From Acidibrevibacterium fodinaquatile (lineage in GTDB: Bacteria; Pseudomonadota; Alphaproteobacteria; Acetobacterales; Acetobacteraceae), in the NCBI RefSeq assembly GCF_003352165.1, contig NZ_CP029176.1, positions 3,665,501 through 3,729,500 of the forward strand: DNA of 64,000 nucleotides, written 5' to 3'. The notes under the pieces are model-generated. The model was given only the letters and a program-made list of their open reading frames with translations, made no database searches and was not told the origin of the DNA. The stretch's first letter is position 1, and every line of letters begins with the position of its first letter. This document shows positions 1 through 7,301 of the stretch, piece by piece. The translations under genes were made by a program, and so were the position numbers.

Positions 1-831
1 CGCGTCACCCAGCAGGACGTGGAGGAGCAATTGCGCATGATCAAGGCCGAGACCGGCCAGATGGAATATCATGTGGCGGAGATCTTCCTCCCGATCGACG
101 AGCCGGCCCGCGCCGCCGACACCCAGCGTTTCGCCGAAACCGTGATCCAGCAATTGCGCAGCGGCGCGCCCTTCGCCGTCGTCGCGGCGCAGTTCAGTCA
201 GAGCCAGACGGCACTGCAAGGCGGCGATCTCGGCTGGGTGCGGCCCAACCAGCTCGAATCCCCGGTCGCTCACCTGGTCACCGAAATGCCGGTCGGCGCG
301 ATCAGCAACCCGGTGCCGGTCGCCGGCGGGCTTTCCATCGTCACCCTGCTCGCCAAGCGCCAAATCGGCAACGACCCCGCGACCCTGCTCAAAATCCGCC
401 AGGTATTCTTGAAATTCTCGACCCCGCTCGACCCCCAGAACCCGACGCAGCAACAGCACGACATGCTGCTCCGCGCGAAGGATATCTCGACCAACGTCCA
501 TAGCTGCGACGCGATGGCGGCGGCTGACAAGGCGGCCGGCAATCCGCCGCGGCCCGATCCGCTCGAAGTCCGCCTCGAATCCGTCAATCCGCCCGAACTC
601 CGCACCCTGCTCGGCAAGCTCACCGAAAACAAACCGAGCGAACCCCTGGTCACGCAGGAAGGGATCATGGTGGTCATCGTCTGCGCCCGCGAGGAGCGCA
701 ATCTCGGCATGCCGTCCAAGGAAGAAATCGCCAATCAGCTCTCCAGCCAGCGCATCGAACTGATCTCGCGCCAGATGATGCGCGATCTCCATCGCCACGC
801 CTCGATCGATCAGCGGATCGGCGGGGTGTGA
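1..831 (+). CDS. surA: Periplasmic peptidyl-prolyl isomerase SurA, C-terminal part (5' end outside window)
   Basis: The reading frame is open from base 1, so the gene starts upstream and about 276 C-terminal residues are visible. A parvulin-type rotamase domain spans roughly visible residues 20-118, with the family pattern of a phi-rich strand, a GGDLGW turn and a closing strand ending near KRQIG. A second, less conserved half follows and probably corresponds to the second parvulin-like domain of SurA. SurA is a periplasmic chaperone for outer-membrane beta-barrel proteins. The next gene is rsmA, in keeping with the lptD-surA-pdxA-rsmA order known in proteobacteria, except that pdxA is absent here. 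The signal peptide cannot be seen. Assignment to SurA rather than another parvulin rests on the neighbour and on the two-domain length. Confidence 0.85.
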   Translation, partial: RVTQQDVEEQLRMIKAETGQMEYHVAEIFLPIDEPARAADTQRFAETVIQQLRSGAPFAVVAAQFSQSQTALQGGDLGWVRPNQLESPVAHLVTEMPVGAISNPVPVAGGLSIVTLLAKRQIGNDPATLLKIRQVFLKFSTPLDPQNPTQQQHDMLLRAKDISTNVHSCDAMAAADKAAGNPPRPDPLEVRLESVNPPELRTLLGKLTENKPSEPLVTQEGIMVVIVCAREERNLGMPSKEEIANQLSSQRIELISRQMMRDLHRHASIDQRIGGV

Positions 832-844
832 AAGCGCGAGAAAT

Positions 845-866
845 GTTCTTTTTTGAAAAAAAGAAC
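845..866. repeat. T/A-rich perfect hairpin after surA, part of a repeat-like spacer
   Basis: A 10-bp perfect stem (GTTCTTTTTT at 845-854 against AAAAAAGAAC at 857-866) has a 2-base loop and lies 14 bases after the surA stop. It could act as a weak terminator, but the stem is AT-rich and no run of T follows on the + strand. With the next hairpin it makes the surA-rsmA spacer much more AT-rich than its surroundings. Confidence 0.6.
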
Positions 867-941
867 CAAAAAACTTTTACCCGTTGGGCAGTGCCTACGA
901 GGAAGTTGCCGCTCCGAGAAAACGGGAGAGAAGTCTTTTTG

Positions 942-965
942 CTTCTTTTTCTTCAGAAAAAGAAG
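942..965. repeat. Second T/A-rich perfect hairpin, just before the rsmA start
   Basis: CTTCTTTTTC (942-951) pairs perfectly with GAAAAAGAAG (956-965) around the loop TTCA. The right arm carries the AGAAGG (961-966) that best serves as ribosome binding site for the TTG start at 974, so folding of this hairpin would hide the site. Poly-T/poly-A hairpins of this kind are recalled as dispersed intergenic elements in Acetobacteraceae; that recollection was not checked here. Confidence 0.6.
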
Positions 966-973
966 GCTCTTTC

Positions 974-1804
974 TTGACCGGCGACCCGCTCGCCGAGCCC
1001 CTTCGTGAGGTCATCGCCCGCCATGCGCTCGCCGCGCGCAAGGCGCTGGGGCAGCATTTTCTGCTCGATCTCAACCTCACCGCCCGCATCGCCGCCGCAG
1101 CCCCGCTGGCGGGCGCGCATGTGATCGAAGTCGGGCCGGGGCCGGGCGGGCTCACCCGCGCTTTGCTGGCGAGCGACGCCGCCAGCGTCACCGCGATCGA
1201 GATCGATCGCCGCGCGGTCGCGGCCCTCGCCGAATTGCAGCCGGCCGCCGGGGCGCGGCTTGCCGTGATCGAAGCGGATGCGCTCGGGCTCGACTATCCG
1301 GCGCTGACGCCGGCGCCGCGGGTGATCGTCGCCAATCTTCCCTATCATATCGCGACCCCGCTCCTGATCGGCTGGCTACGCACCGCCGACGCTTTCGCGT
1401 GTCTGGTGCTGATGTTTCAACTCGAGGTCGCGGAGCGGATTTGCGCCGCGCCGGGGAGCCCGGCTTATGGCCGGCTCGCGGTTCTCGCGCAGTTCGTCTG
1501 CCACGCCGAGCTTGTGCTCCGCCTGCCGCCGGCGGCCTTCACGCCGCCGCCCGCCGTCGCCTCGGCGGTGGTCCGGCTGACCCCGCATGCCAACCAGCCA
1601 CCGCCAGCGCTGCGCGCCGCCCTTGAGCGGGTCAGCGCTTACGCTTTCGGCCACCGCCGCAAGATGCTGCGCCGGGCACTCGCGCCACTTGGCGGCGCGG
1701 CGTTCCTCGCCAAGGCCGGGATCGACCCGACCCGCCGTGCCGAAACCCTGAGCATCGCCGAATTCACAAAGCTTGCCCGGGTGTTGATGGAAGAGACGAT
1801 TTAG
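974..1804 (+). CDS. rsmA: 16S rRNA dimethyladenosine transferase RsmA (KsgA)
   Basis: RsmA methylates two adjacent adenosines near the 3' end of 16S rRNA, a late step of small-subunit assembly. The sequence has the N-terminal LGQHFLLD motif, the SAM-binding EVGPGPGGLT, the acidic EID after the second strand and the catalytic NLPYHI. The frame is open back to a TTG at 884, but that start would add about 30 residues encoded by the T/A-rich hairpin repeat. The TTG at 974 has AGAAGG seven bases upstream and gives 276 residues, the usual family length, so it is preferred. It follows surA in the same direction; pdxA, often between them, is missing. Confidence 0.93.
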   Translation: MTGDPLAEPLREVIARHALAARKALGQHFLLDLNLTARIAAAAPLAGAHVIEVGPGPGGLTRALLASDAASVTAIEIDRRAVAALAELQPAAGARLAVIEADALGLDYPALTPAPRVIVANLPYHIATPLLIGWLRTADAFACLVLMFQLEVAERICAAPGSPAYGRLAVLAQFVCHAELVLRLPPAAFTPPPAVASAVVRLTPHANQPPPALRAALERVSAYAFGHRRKMLRRALAPLGGAAFLAKAGIDPTRRAETLSIAEFTKLARVLMEETI

Positions 1805-1898
1805 GCCCGAGTTTAACGATAGACCGGCATCCGTTCCCGCGGGGGAGTAGCCGTCCGCGATGGCTCGTGCTCGAGCGCCCTGACGATTCTCCGATTTG

Positions 1899-2540
1899 TC
1901 ATTGGCTTGCCCATAAAATCCGGTGCAGCCAGGTGATTTCGGCAAGTTCGAAACTGTAATCGGCATGGGCCGGGTTGAGGCTTTTCAGTTCCACCCGGCG
2001 GGCGGAGCGGCGGGCGAGCTGTTTTGCCATCACCTCGCCCCGCTGCGTTCGCACCACCACCCGGTCGCCGCGCCTGACCGGCGCATTGGGCGAGACGATG
2101 ACGACATCGCCATCGCGAAACACGGGCTCCATCGAATCGCCGCTGATTTCCAAGGCGTAGGCGTGCGGGTCGGCGACCTCGGGCAAACTCACCTCGTCCC
2201 AGCCGCCACCGACCGGATAGCCGCCATCATCGAAAAACCCCTCCCCGCCCGCCTGCGCAAAGCCGATCAGCGGCACCCTGCGGGTCAGCGGCCGCGATGC
2301 GGCGAGCGCCCGCGCGCCGGTGACGAGGGCAGTAAACTCCTCGAGCCCGGCGCCGGTCGCCTGCAACACCTTCGCCAGACTCTCGGTGCTCGGCCAGCGC
2401 GCGCGGCCGTCGGGCATCCGCCGCTTGGACTGGTTGAAGGTGGTGGGGTCGAGCCCGGCGCGGCGCGCTAGGCCCGAGGGAGAAAGCCCCTGCTCGGCGG
2501 CGAGCGTATCGAGGGCACGCCAGATATCTTCGTGTTTCAT
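1899..2540 (-). CDS. LexA/CI-like repressor with S24 self-cleavage domain
   Basis: The 213-residue protein has an N-terminal helix-turn-helix (about residues 15-70, with the GLSPSGLARRAGLDPTTFNQ core) and a C-terminal S24 peptidase domain. Ser136 in the GDSM box and Lys173 in MAKQL fit the Ser-Lys dyad of LexA and CI. Ala97-Gly98 is a plausible self-cleavage site. The helix-turn-helix is of the Xre/CI type rather than the LexA winged helix, so this is probably a prophage-type or stress repressor and not the main LexA. It is divergent from a small gene at 2737, with an SOS-type box between them. Which operator it binds is unknown. Confidence 0.85.
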   Translation of the reverse strand: MKHEDIWRALDTLAAEQGLSPSGLARRAGLDPTTFNQSKRRMPDGRARWPSTESLAKVLQATGAGLEEFTALVTGARALAASRPLTRRVPLIGFAQAGGEGFFDDGGYPVGGGWDEVSLPEVADPHAYALEISGDSMEPVFRDGDVVIVSPNAPVRRGDRVVVRTQRGEVMAKQLARRSARRVELKSLNPAHADYSFELAEITWLHRILWASQ

Positions 2541-2681
2541 GTCGCCTTGGCCGTTACGTGGTGGGTGGCCGATGCAATGCTGGAAGAACAGTGTGCAAGG
2601 AATTGAGTCCGAAGGGAATAGGAAATTTTACCTGATTACCCTTGCGGCGGGTCACGATTCGTGGTTTTTCTATCGCAGACA

Positions 2682-2696
2682 GTTCTTGTTTTGTTC
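2682..2696 (+). promoter_or_regulatory. Candidate SOS (LexA) box GTTC-N7-GTTC
   Basis: GTTC at 2682-2685 and GTTC at 2693-2696 are separated by exactly seven bases, matching the direct-repeat LexA operator known in alphaproteobacteria. The site lies 41 bases before the ATG of the gene at 2737 and 142 bases from the start of the divergent S24 repressor. It could control either gene or both. A 15-base site with eight fixed bases can occur by chance, but its position between a repressor and a divergent gene supports it. Confidence 0.55.
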
Positions 2697-2736
2697 TTAA
2701 CATCCGTCTCCCGCCGCCAATGAGGAGTCCCGCGCC

Positions 2737-3120
2737 ATGGCCAGCATCGCCCGCATGACCCACACCTCGCACCGTTTCCCCGCCGCCAGAGCCCCGCAGA
2801 CCATCCCTTTCCGCAGCGCCGAGGAGGCTTGGCTGTGGACCATGGCGGCCCTCGTCGCCCGGCGCGATGGCGCCCGCGTGCGCGCTGGCATCGGCCGCGC
2901 GCCACGCCCGTGCGAGCCTGATGATGTGGTCAAATGCCTCGATACCCTCTATCGCCGCCGCCGCATCGACCTCGTCCATGCCCGCATTTTGCGCGTTTGG
3001 GGCGAACGGCAAGCGGCGCCGAATCCCGGCTTTGCCACCGAGCGCAGCGATTGGCGGCTGTGGCGCGAGGCGCTCGAGCGGCTGGAATGGCTGCTCCGCG
3101 TCAAGGGTATCGTCGCGTGA
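2737..3120 (+). CDS. Small conserved protein of unknown function downstream of an SOS-type box
   Basis: This gene encodes 127 residues, rich in Arg and Trp, with no signal peptide or membrane segment. The C-terminal two thirds hold recognisable helices (VVKCLDTLYRRRRIDLVHARILRVWGE and a closing WREALERLEWLLRVKGIV-type helix), which suggests a compact helical protein that may bind nucleic acid. An AATGAGGAG sequence 10-18 bases upstream provides a ribosome binding site. It is divergent from the S24 repressor and shares its control region, so it is probably repressor- or damage-controlled. I recall similar proteins in other Acetobacteraceae but do not know a function. Confidence 0.7.
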   Translation: MASIARMTHTSHRFPAARAPQTIPFRSAEEAWLWTMAALVARRDGARVRAGIGRAPRPCEPDDVVKCLDTLYRRRRIDLVHARILRVWGERQAAPNPGFATERSDWRLWREALERLEWLLRVKGIVA

Positions 3121-3176
3121 TCGCGGCATCGGGATATACATGGCAGGGGTATGACGAAATTTTTAGGAAAATAGTC

Positions 3177-3207
3177 TTGACGCGTGTCAACTGACGGTTT
3201 AAATAAT
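3177..3207 (+). promoter_or_regulatory. Promoter with a palindromic operator over the -35 element
   Basis: TTGACG at 3177-3182 is followed by an AT-rich -10 region, TTTAAATAAT at 3198-3207; TTAAAT gives a 16-base spacer and AATAAT a 19-base spacer. The -35 lies within a perfect interrupted palindrome, TTGAC-GCGT-GTCAA, at 3177-3190, which is a good shape for a dimeric repressor site. Transcription would start near 3212-3214. Nothing shows which protein binds. Confidence 0.5.
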
Positions 3208-3211
3208 GCTT

Positions 3212-3292
3212 ATCAACGGGCGAAATACGTTCGTTGGTTCCTCCTTCTTCCCAACCTGAAGGGCCGCACCTCCCCCCGGTGCGGCCCTTTCC
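3212..3292 (+). ncRNA. Candidate small RNA with anti-Shine-Dalgarno loop
   Basis: About 80 bases lie between a promoter-like sequence and a strong terminator, with no open frame that has its own start site. Two hairpins are visible. The first is GTTGG (3233-3237) paired with CCAAC (3251-3255) around a 13-base loop that contains CCTCC. The second is the terminator at 3261-3287. A CCUCC loop is complementary to ribosome binding sites, a design known in alphaproteobacterial trans-acting sRNAs such as the cuckoo and NfeR families. An alternative is that the unit is the 5' leader and attenuator of the gene at 3316. The exact 5' end is inferred. Confidence 0.5.
3261..3292 (+). terminator. Intrinsic terminator ahead of the gene at 3316
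   Basis: GGGCCGCACC (3261-3270) pairs perfectly over 10 bp with GGTGCGGCCC (3278-3287) around a C-rich 7-base loop, followed by TTTCCTT. This is the strongest terminator-like hairpin seen in the window, and it lies 24 bases before a start codon rather than after a gene. Confidence 0.8.
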
Positions 3293-3315
3293 TTGTACGC
3301 GCAAAGGAAACCGCC

Positions 3316-3549
3316 ATGGCGCTCGCCACCCGCAATCTCTCGGTGCTCTCCTACGCCCAAGGCTTCACCCTCTGGCACTACAAGGCCGATAGCGAGCGCC
3401 TCGACGATGTCACCGCACCGGGCTTCTTCCGCGACGCCGGCGACCTCCTCGCCCCCGGCGACATGCTGATGATCTCGGCGCGCGATGGCGGGCAGATCCT
3501 CACCGTCACCCGCGGCGCCAACCACCCCACCCTCGCCCCGCTCCGTTGA
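3316..3549 (+). CDS. Small protein of unknown function (77 residues)
   Basis: The ATG at 3316 has AAAGGAA 12 bases upstream, and the frame carries a continuous globular-looking sequence beginning MALATRNLSVLSYAQGFTLW and ending in a GGQILTVTRG strand. No signal peptide, cysteine or membrane helix is present; the pattern of short strands suggests a small beta protein. A strong terminator directly upstream means expression needs read-through or a promoter within 24 bases. I recall similar short proteins beside phage-like genes in alphaproteobacteria, and the S24 repressor nearby would fit, but no other phage gene is present. The function is unknown. Confidence 0.65.
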   Translation: MALATRNLSVLSYAQGFTLWHYKADSERLDDVTAPGFFRDAGDLLAPGDMLMISARDGGQILTVTRGANHPTLAPLR

Positions 3550-3585
3550 GACCGCCGGCGGCGATCGCGCGGCGTTAACCGAGGG

Positions 3586-5748
3586 CTAGCGCAAGCCCAG
3601 CAGCCGCCGCAATTGGCTGACGCGGTGACGAAACTCGGCATGGGTCATATCCGGCAGCGGCCAGGGCAGGCTGGCCCTGACCGCGCCGGCGCGCCAAGGG
3701 GCGCCGGCCGGGGCAGTGGCAAGGCGCTGCAAACTCGCCAACGGGCGCAACAGCAATTCGTGCAGCGGCAGCGGGTTGATCGCCGCCGAGATGCGCCGCC
3801 CATCGATCCCGTGGACGAACGGAATGGTGTTGATCGCCCGCACCTCGCGTGCGTTCGGCCGGCGCAGCAGGCCGGCGATGTCAAAGAGCGCCGAAGCCGG
3901 GTCGATCTGGTCGGGCCAGGCACCATCGAGCAGTGCTGCGAGCGCATCGATCTCGGCGAGGCAGTCCCGCTCCAGTGCCGCGAAGAAGGCGGCGCGGATC
4001 GCACCCGCCGGCGCCTGTTCGATGGCGTGCACGGCGCGGAAGCGGCCTTCTGCCGCGACGTAATGCGCAACCGAGCCGTGCGGGGCGGAAAAGAAAAGCT
4101 CCAGCAGGACCGGCCCCTCGCGGATGAGATCGCAGAGCGGTTCGGGATGGCCGAAGCTGAAAAGATAGCCCGACGCGGTGCGTGGCGTGAGGCCACGGCG
4201 CAGCGCCGCCGGGAAAAGCCCGAGATAACAGCCAAACAGATCCTCGTCGGCGAGCCCCGCAAGCCGCGCCAGGTGGCGCTGGATCGAGCCATGCCAGCCG
4301 ATATCGACGATCATCCGCCGCCCCGGCGCGAGAAAATCCTCGCCGGCGAGATAGCCGAGCGCCGCTTCCCGCCGCGCCGCCAAAGCCGCGCTGATCAATG
4401 CCGGCTGCGTCGCGATCAAACGCTCGGCGGCGGCGAGACAAAGCCCAACTTCGTCTTCCACGATCCGCGCCGGGTCGAAACCGAGGCCGGCAAGCAGCGG
4501 GGCCACGGTCTCGGCCGCGACCCCGAGCGGCGCGAGGATGGCGGCGAGGCGATCGCCACTCACCGTGTGCGCCAGCGCCTCGGCCAGCGCCTTGGGGTCA
4601 TCGCCGAGACCGGGCAGCACGATCGCCTGGCGAGACACTTCGAGATAGTGCAACTCGACGGGATCGCCGCGCTTTGCCGCGATCCGGCGGGCGATGGCGA
4701 GCGGCAGATAGCCGTCGCGGGCGGTGAAATAGATCCGGCGAATGCCGAGCCGGCGCGCCTCGGCGAGCACGAACAGGGCAAAGCCGAGCATCAGCAGGCT
4801 GATATAATAGGCGAGCGGTTTTTCCCCGCCCTCACCGCCGCCGATATCGCCGCCGGCGCGCCTCCCGACCGGCGCCGGCCGGGGGGCACGGCGGCGGCTG
4901 TGAAGGAGGCGGAGGGTCACGTCGCCGGCAGCGACCGCTTCGTCCTCGGGCGGGGCCGCGCGGTGCCGCAAAAGATGGGTTGCGAGCCCATGGGCGCGGG
5001 CGTGGGCAATATCGGAGACCGGATTGTCGCCGAGATGGATGATATCGCGCGCCGCGACGCCGAGATGCGCGAGCAGCCAGGCGAAGAGCCGCCCGCTCGC
5101 CTTGCTGCGCCTGGCATCTGCCGAGGAAATCACCTCGCAGGCGCCGCCGAAGCCGTTTTCGGCGAGAAGTGTCGCAAGCCAGGCGCCGGGCAGGATGGAA
5201 TCGGAGAGGAAAATCAGCCGCTGCCCTGGCGCCAGCGTCGCCAGCGTGTCGCGCAGCGCCGGCACCGGCCGGCAAACCGTGCGCTCGGTCGCGAATTCCA
5301 GCGCCGCCGCCGCCACCGGGTCGGAAACCAGCCCTTGCGCGGCAAGGTATTCATAGACCTCGCTGATACGCACCTCGTCATGGCCGGCGTCGCGCGCCGC
5401 CTCGCGCGCCGCGTCCTCGGCGGCGAGGCGAAAGACGCGAAACGCCGCCGCATCGCAGGTGATCAGCCCGCACGCCCGCGCCCGGGCGCCGACGGCGAGC
5501 AGCACATCGGCCGGCCGCGCCAATTCGCGAACCAATGCCGTGTCGAAAATATCGCAGCTGACGACGGGATAGCGCGCAAGACGCTCGGCAAGTCCGCGCC
5601 CCGCCACGCGAGCGCCGCCGGCGGATTCGGCGCGGAATCGGGTGCCGAGCACCCGCATCGCGGTTTTCACGGCGCCATCGGAACCCGTGCCATGATCGCC
5701 CGCCCCCTCTCGCACGCCATTTTCCCCGCCCTTCCCGAGACGCGACAT
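3586..5748 (-). CDS. Large two-part HAD-superfamily protein, glycan-cluster type
   Basis: The N-terminal half has HAD motif I as SCDIFDTALVR and motif III/IV as HLGDNPVSDIAHARAHG, so a phosphatase-like HAD core is present. The C-terminal half has the second set of motifs seen in large HAD proteins of polysaccharide loci, including YFTARDGYLPLAIARRI and DIGWHGSIQRHLA. The likely substrate is a sugar phosphate or nucleotide sugar, but this is inference from the family. No glycosyltransferase or polysaccharide gene lies nearby, so the gene is an orphan. The frame is open to 5907; the ATG at 5748 gives 720 residues, and a later ATG at 5658 is also possible. It is divergent from ndh. Confidence 0.75.
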   Translation of the reverse strand: MSRLGKGGENGVREGAGDHGTGSDGAVKTAMRVLGTRFRAESAGGARVAGRGLAERLARYPVVSCDIFDTALVRELARPADVLLAVGARARACGLITCDAAAFRVFRLAAEDAAREAARDAGHDEVRISEVYEYLAAQGLVSDPVAAAALEFATERTVCRPVPALRDTLATLAPGQRLIFLSDSILPGAWLATLLAENGFGGACEVISSADARRSKASGRLFAWLLAHLGVAARDIIHLGDNPVSDIAHARAHGLATHLLRHRAAPPEDEAVAAGDVTLRLLHSRRRAPRPAPVGRRAGGDIGGGEGGEKPLAYYISLLMLGFALFVLAEARRLGIRRIYFTARDGYLPLAIARRIAAKRGDPVELHYLEVSRQAIVLPGLGDDPKALAEALAHTVSGDRLAAILAPLGVAAETVAPLLAGLGFDPARIVEDEVGLCLAAAERLIATQPALISAALAARREAALGYLAGEDFLAPGRRMIVDIGWHGSIQRHLARLAGLADEDLFGCYLGLFPAALRRGLTPRTASGYLFSFGHPEPLCDLIREGPVLLELFFSAPHGSVAHYVAAEGRFRAVHAIEQAPAGAIRAAFFAALERDCLAEIDALAALLDGAWPDQIDPASALFDIAGLLRRPNAREVRAINTIPFVHGIDGRRISAAINPLPLHELLLRPLASLQRLATAPAGAPWRAGAVRASLPWPLPDMTHAEFRHRVSQLRRLLGLR

Positions 5749-5980
5749 GACGCCTGCAAATGTCGCGACGCGCTTCGCCAAAATGCCAATACACGCAGTG
5801 ATTGCAAGGCATTTTGTCAAATTAAGATTATCCTCGCGGCCGCCGCCAAGGCAAGAAAAAAGCGTAACGCTCGGTGACCTAAATTCCGCGACGGCGATGA
5901 TCGCCATGCGGGGTAAGAACTCTGTTCGTTTCCGTAGCGCCTCGTCCTATTCTGGCGGCTCGGAATCGCGGGAGGCAATC

Positions 5981-7297
5981 ATGGCGGCGGGCGCGCATCA
6001 TATCGTCATCGTCGGCGGCGGGGCTGGCGGGCTAGAGCTTGCAACCCGGCTCGGCGACCGTTTCGGCCGGCGCGGCGAGGCGCGCATCACGCTCGTCGAT
6101 AAATCGCGCACCCATCTCTGGAAACCGCTTCTCCACGCGGTCGCCGCCGGCAGCCTCGACCGCGCCGCCCATGACCTGAGCTATCTCGCGCAAGCGCATT
6201 GGCACCATTTCCGCTTTCGCCTCGGCGAGATGATCGGCATCGACCGAGCGCGGCGCGAAATCGCGCTCGGCGCGGTGTTCGACGAGGAGGGGCGCGAGGT
6301 CACCGCGCCCAGCGTCATCCCCTATGACACGCTGGTCATGGCGCTCGGCAGCGTCACCAATGATTTCGGAACGCCCGGGGCGTCGCGCTTCGCGGTGCCG
6401 CTCGAGACCCCGGATCAGGCGGCGCGGTTCAATCGCCGGCTGATCAACGCCTTCATCCGGGCCCAGACCCAGACCGGGCCGGTGCGGCCCGGCCAGCTCG
6501 GCGTCGTCATCATCGGCGCCGGCGCGACCGGCACCGAACTCGCCGCCGAACTCCATCACACCACCCGCGCCGTCGTCGCCTATGGTCTTGACCGCATCGA
6601 TCCGAGCAAAGACATCGCGATCACCCTGGTCGAAGCGGCGCCGCGCATCCTGCCGGCGCTGCCCGAGCGCATCGCGCAGGCGACGGAGGGACTGCTCACC
6701 AAACTCGGCGTTGCGGTGCGCACCGCCGCCCGGGTGGTCGAGGTGACGGCCGACGGGGTTCGCCTCGCCGATGGCAGTTTTCTGCCCTCTGAGCTGGTGA
6801 TCTGGTCGGCGGGCGTGAAGGGGCCGGATTTTCTCGCGACGCTCGACGACCTCGAAGTCAATCGGATCAACCAGCTCGTGGTCACCGAGACGTTGCAGAC
6901 GACGCGCGATCCGGCGATTTTTGCCCTCGGCGACTGTGCCGCCTGCCCCCGTCCCGGCTTCGAAACCCCGGTGCCGCCGCGCGCCCAGGCGGCGCATCAG
7001 CAGGCCTCGCATCTCTATCGCCAGATACCGCGCCGCCTGCGCGGCGAGGCTGTGCAACCTTTCGTCTATCGCGATTTCGGCTCGCTGGTCTCGCTCGGCC
7101 ATTACAGCACGGTGGGCAGTCTGATGGGGTTTCTGGTCGGGCGCAGCTTTTTCATCGAAGGCTATTTCGCCCGCATGATGTATCGCTCGCTCTACAAAAT
7201 GCACCAATACGCGCTGCACGGCACCGGCACCGTGCTGCTCGAAACCCTCGCCCGCGCGCTCGACCGCCGCGCCGACCCGCCGGTCAAGCTGCACTGA
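5981..7297 (+). CDS. ndh: Type II NADH:quinone oxidoreductase (NDH-2)
   Basis: NDH-2 passes electrons from NADH to quinone at the inner face of the membrane without pumping protons. The 438-residue protein has an FAD-binding GGGAGGLELATRLG near residues 12-25, the NAD-binding VVIIGAGATGTELAAEL near 174-190 and the second FAD contact ALGDCAAC near 317. The C-terminal 60 residues (Phe-, Tyr- and Met-rich, with FFIEGYFARMMYRSLYKMH) form the usual membrane-contact tail. GGAGG lies five bases before the ATG at 5981. The frame is open further upstream, but that part overlaps the start of the divergent HAD gene and is not conserved-looking. Confidence 0.92.
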   Translation: MAAGAHHIVIVGGGAGGLELATRLGDRFGRRGEARITLVDKSRTHLWKPLLHAVAAGSLDRAAHDLSYLAQAHWHHFRFRLGEMIGIDRARREIALGAVFDEEGREVTAPSVIPYDTLVMALGSVTNDFGTPGASRFAVPLETPDQAARFNRRLINAFIRAQTQTGPVRPGQLGVVIIGAGATGTELAAELHHTTRAVVAYGLDRIDPSKDIAITLVEAAPRILPALPERIAQATEGLLTKLGVAVRTAARVVEVTADGVRLADGSFLPSELVIWSAGVKGPDFLATLDDLEVNRINQLVVTETLQTTRDPAIFALGDCAACPRPGFETPVPPRAQAAHQQASHLYRQIPRRLRGEAVQPFVYRDFGSLVSLGHYSTVGSLMGFLVGRSFFIEGYFARMMYRSLYKMHQYALHGTGTVLLETLARALDRRADPPVKLH

Positions 7298-7301
7298 GCG
7301 T

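Noticed and set aside
884-973. TTG start at 884 for rsmA
   Set aside because: It would add a leader coded by the hairpin repeats and make the protein longer than the family; TTG 974 fits better.
3613-5877. Long open frame (754 codons) on the strand opposite the HAD gene
   Set aside because: Translation is Arg/Gly/Ala-rich with no domain. It mirrors the HAD codons, a usual effect in GC-rich DNA.
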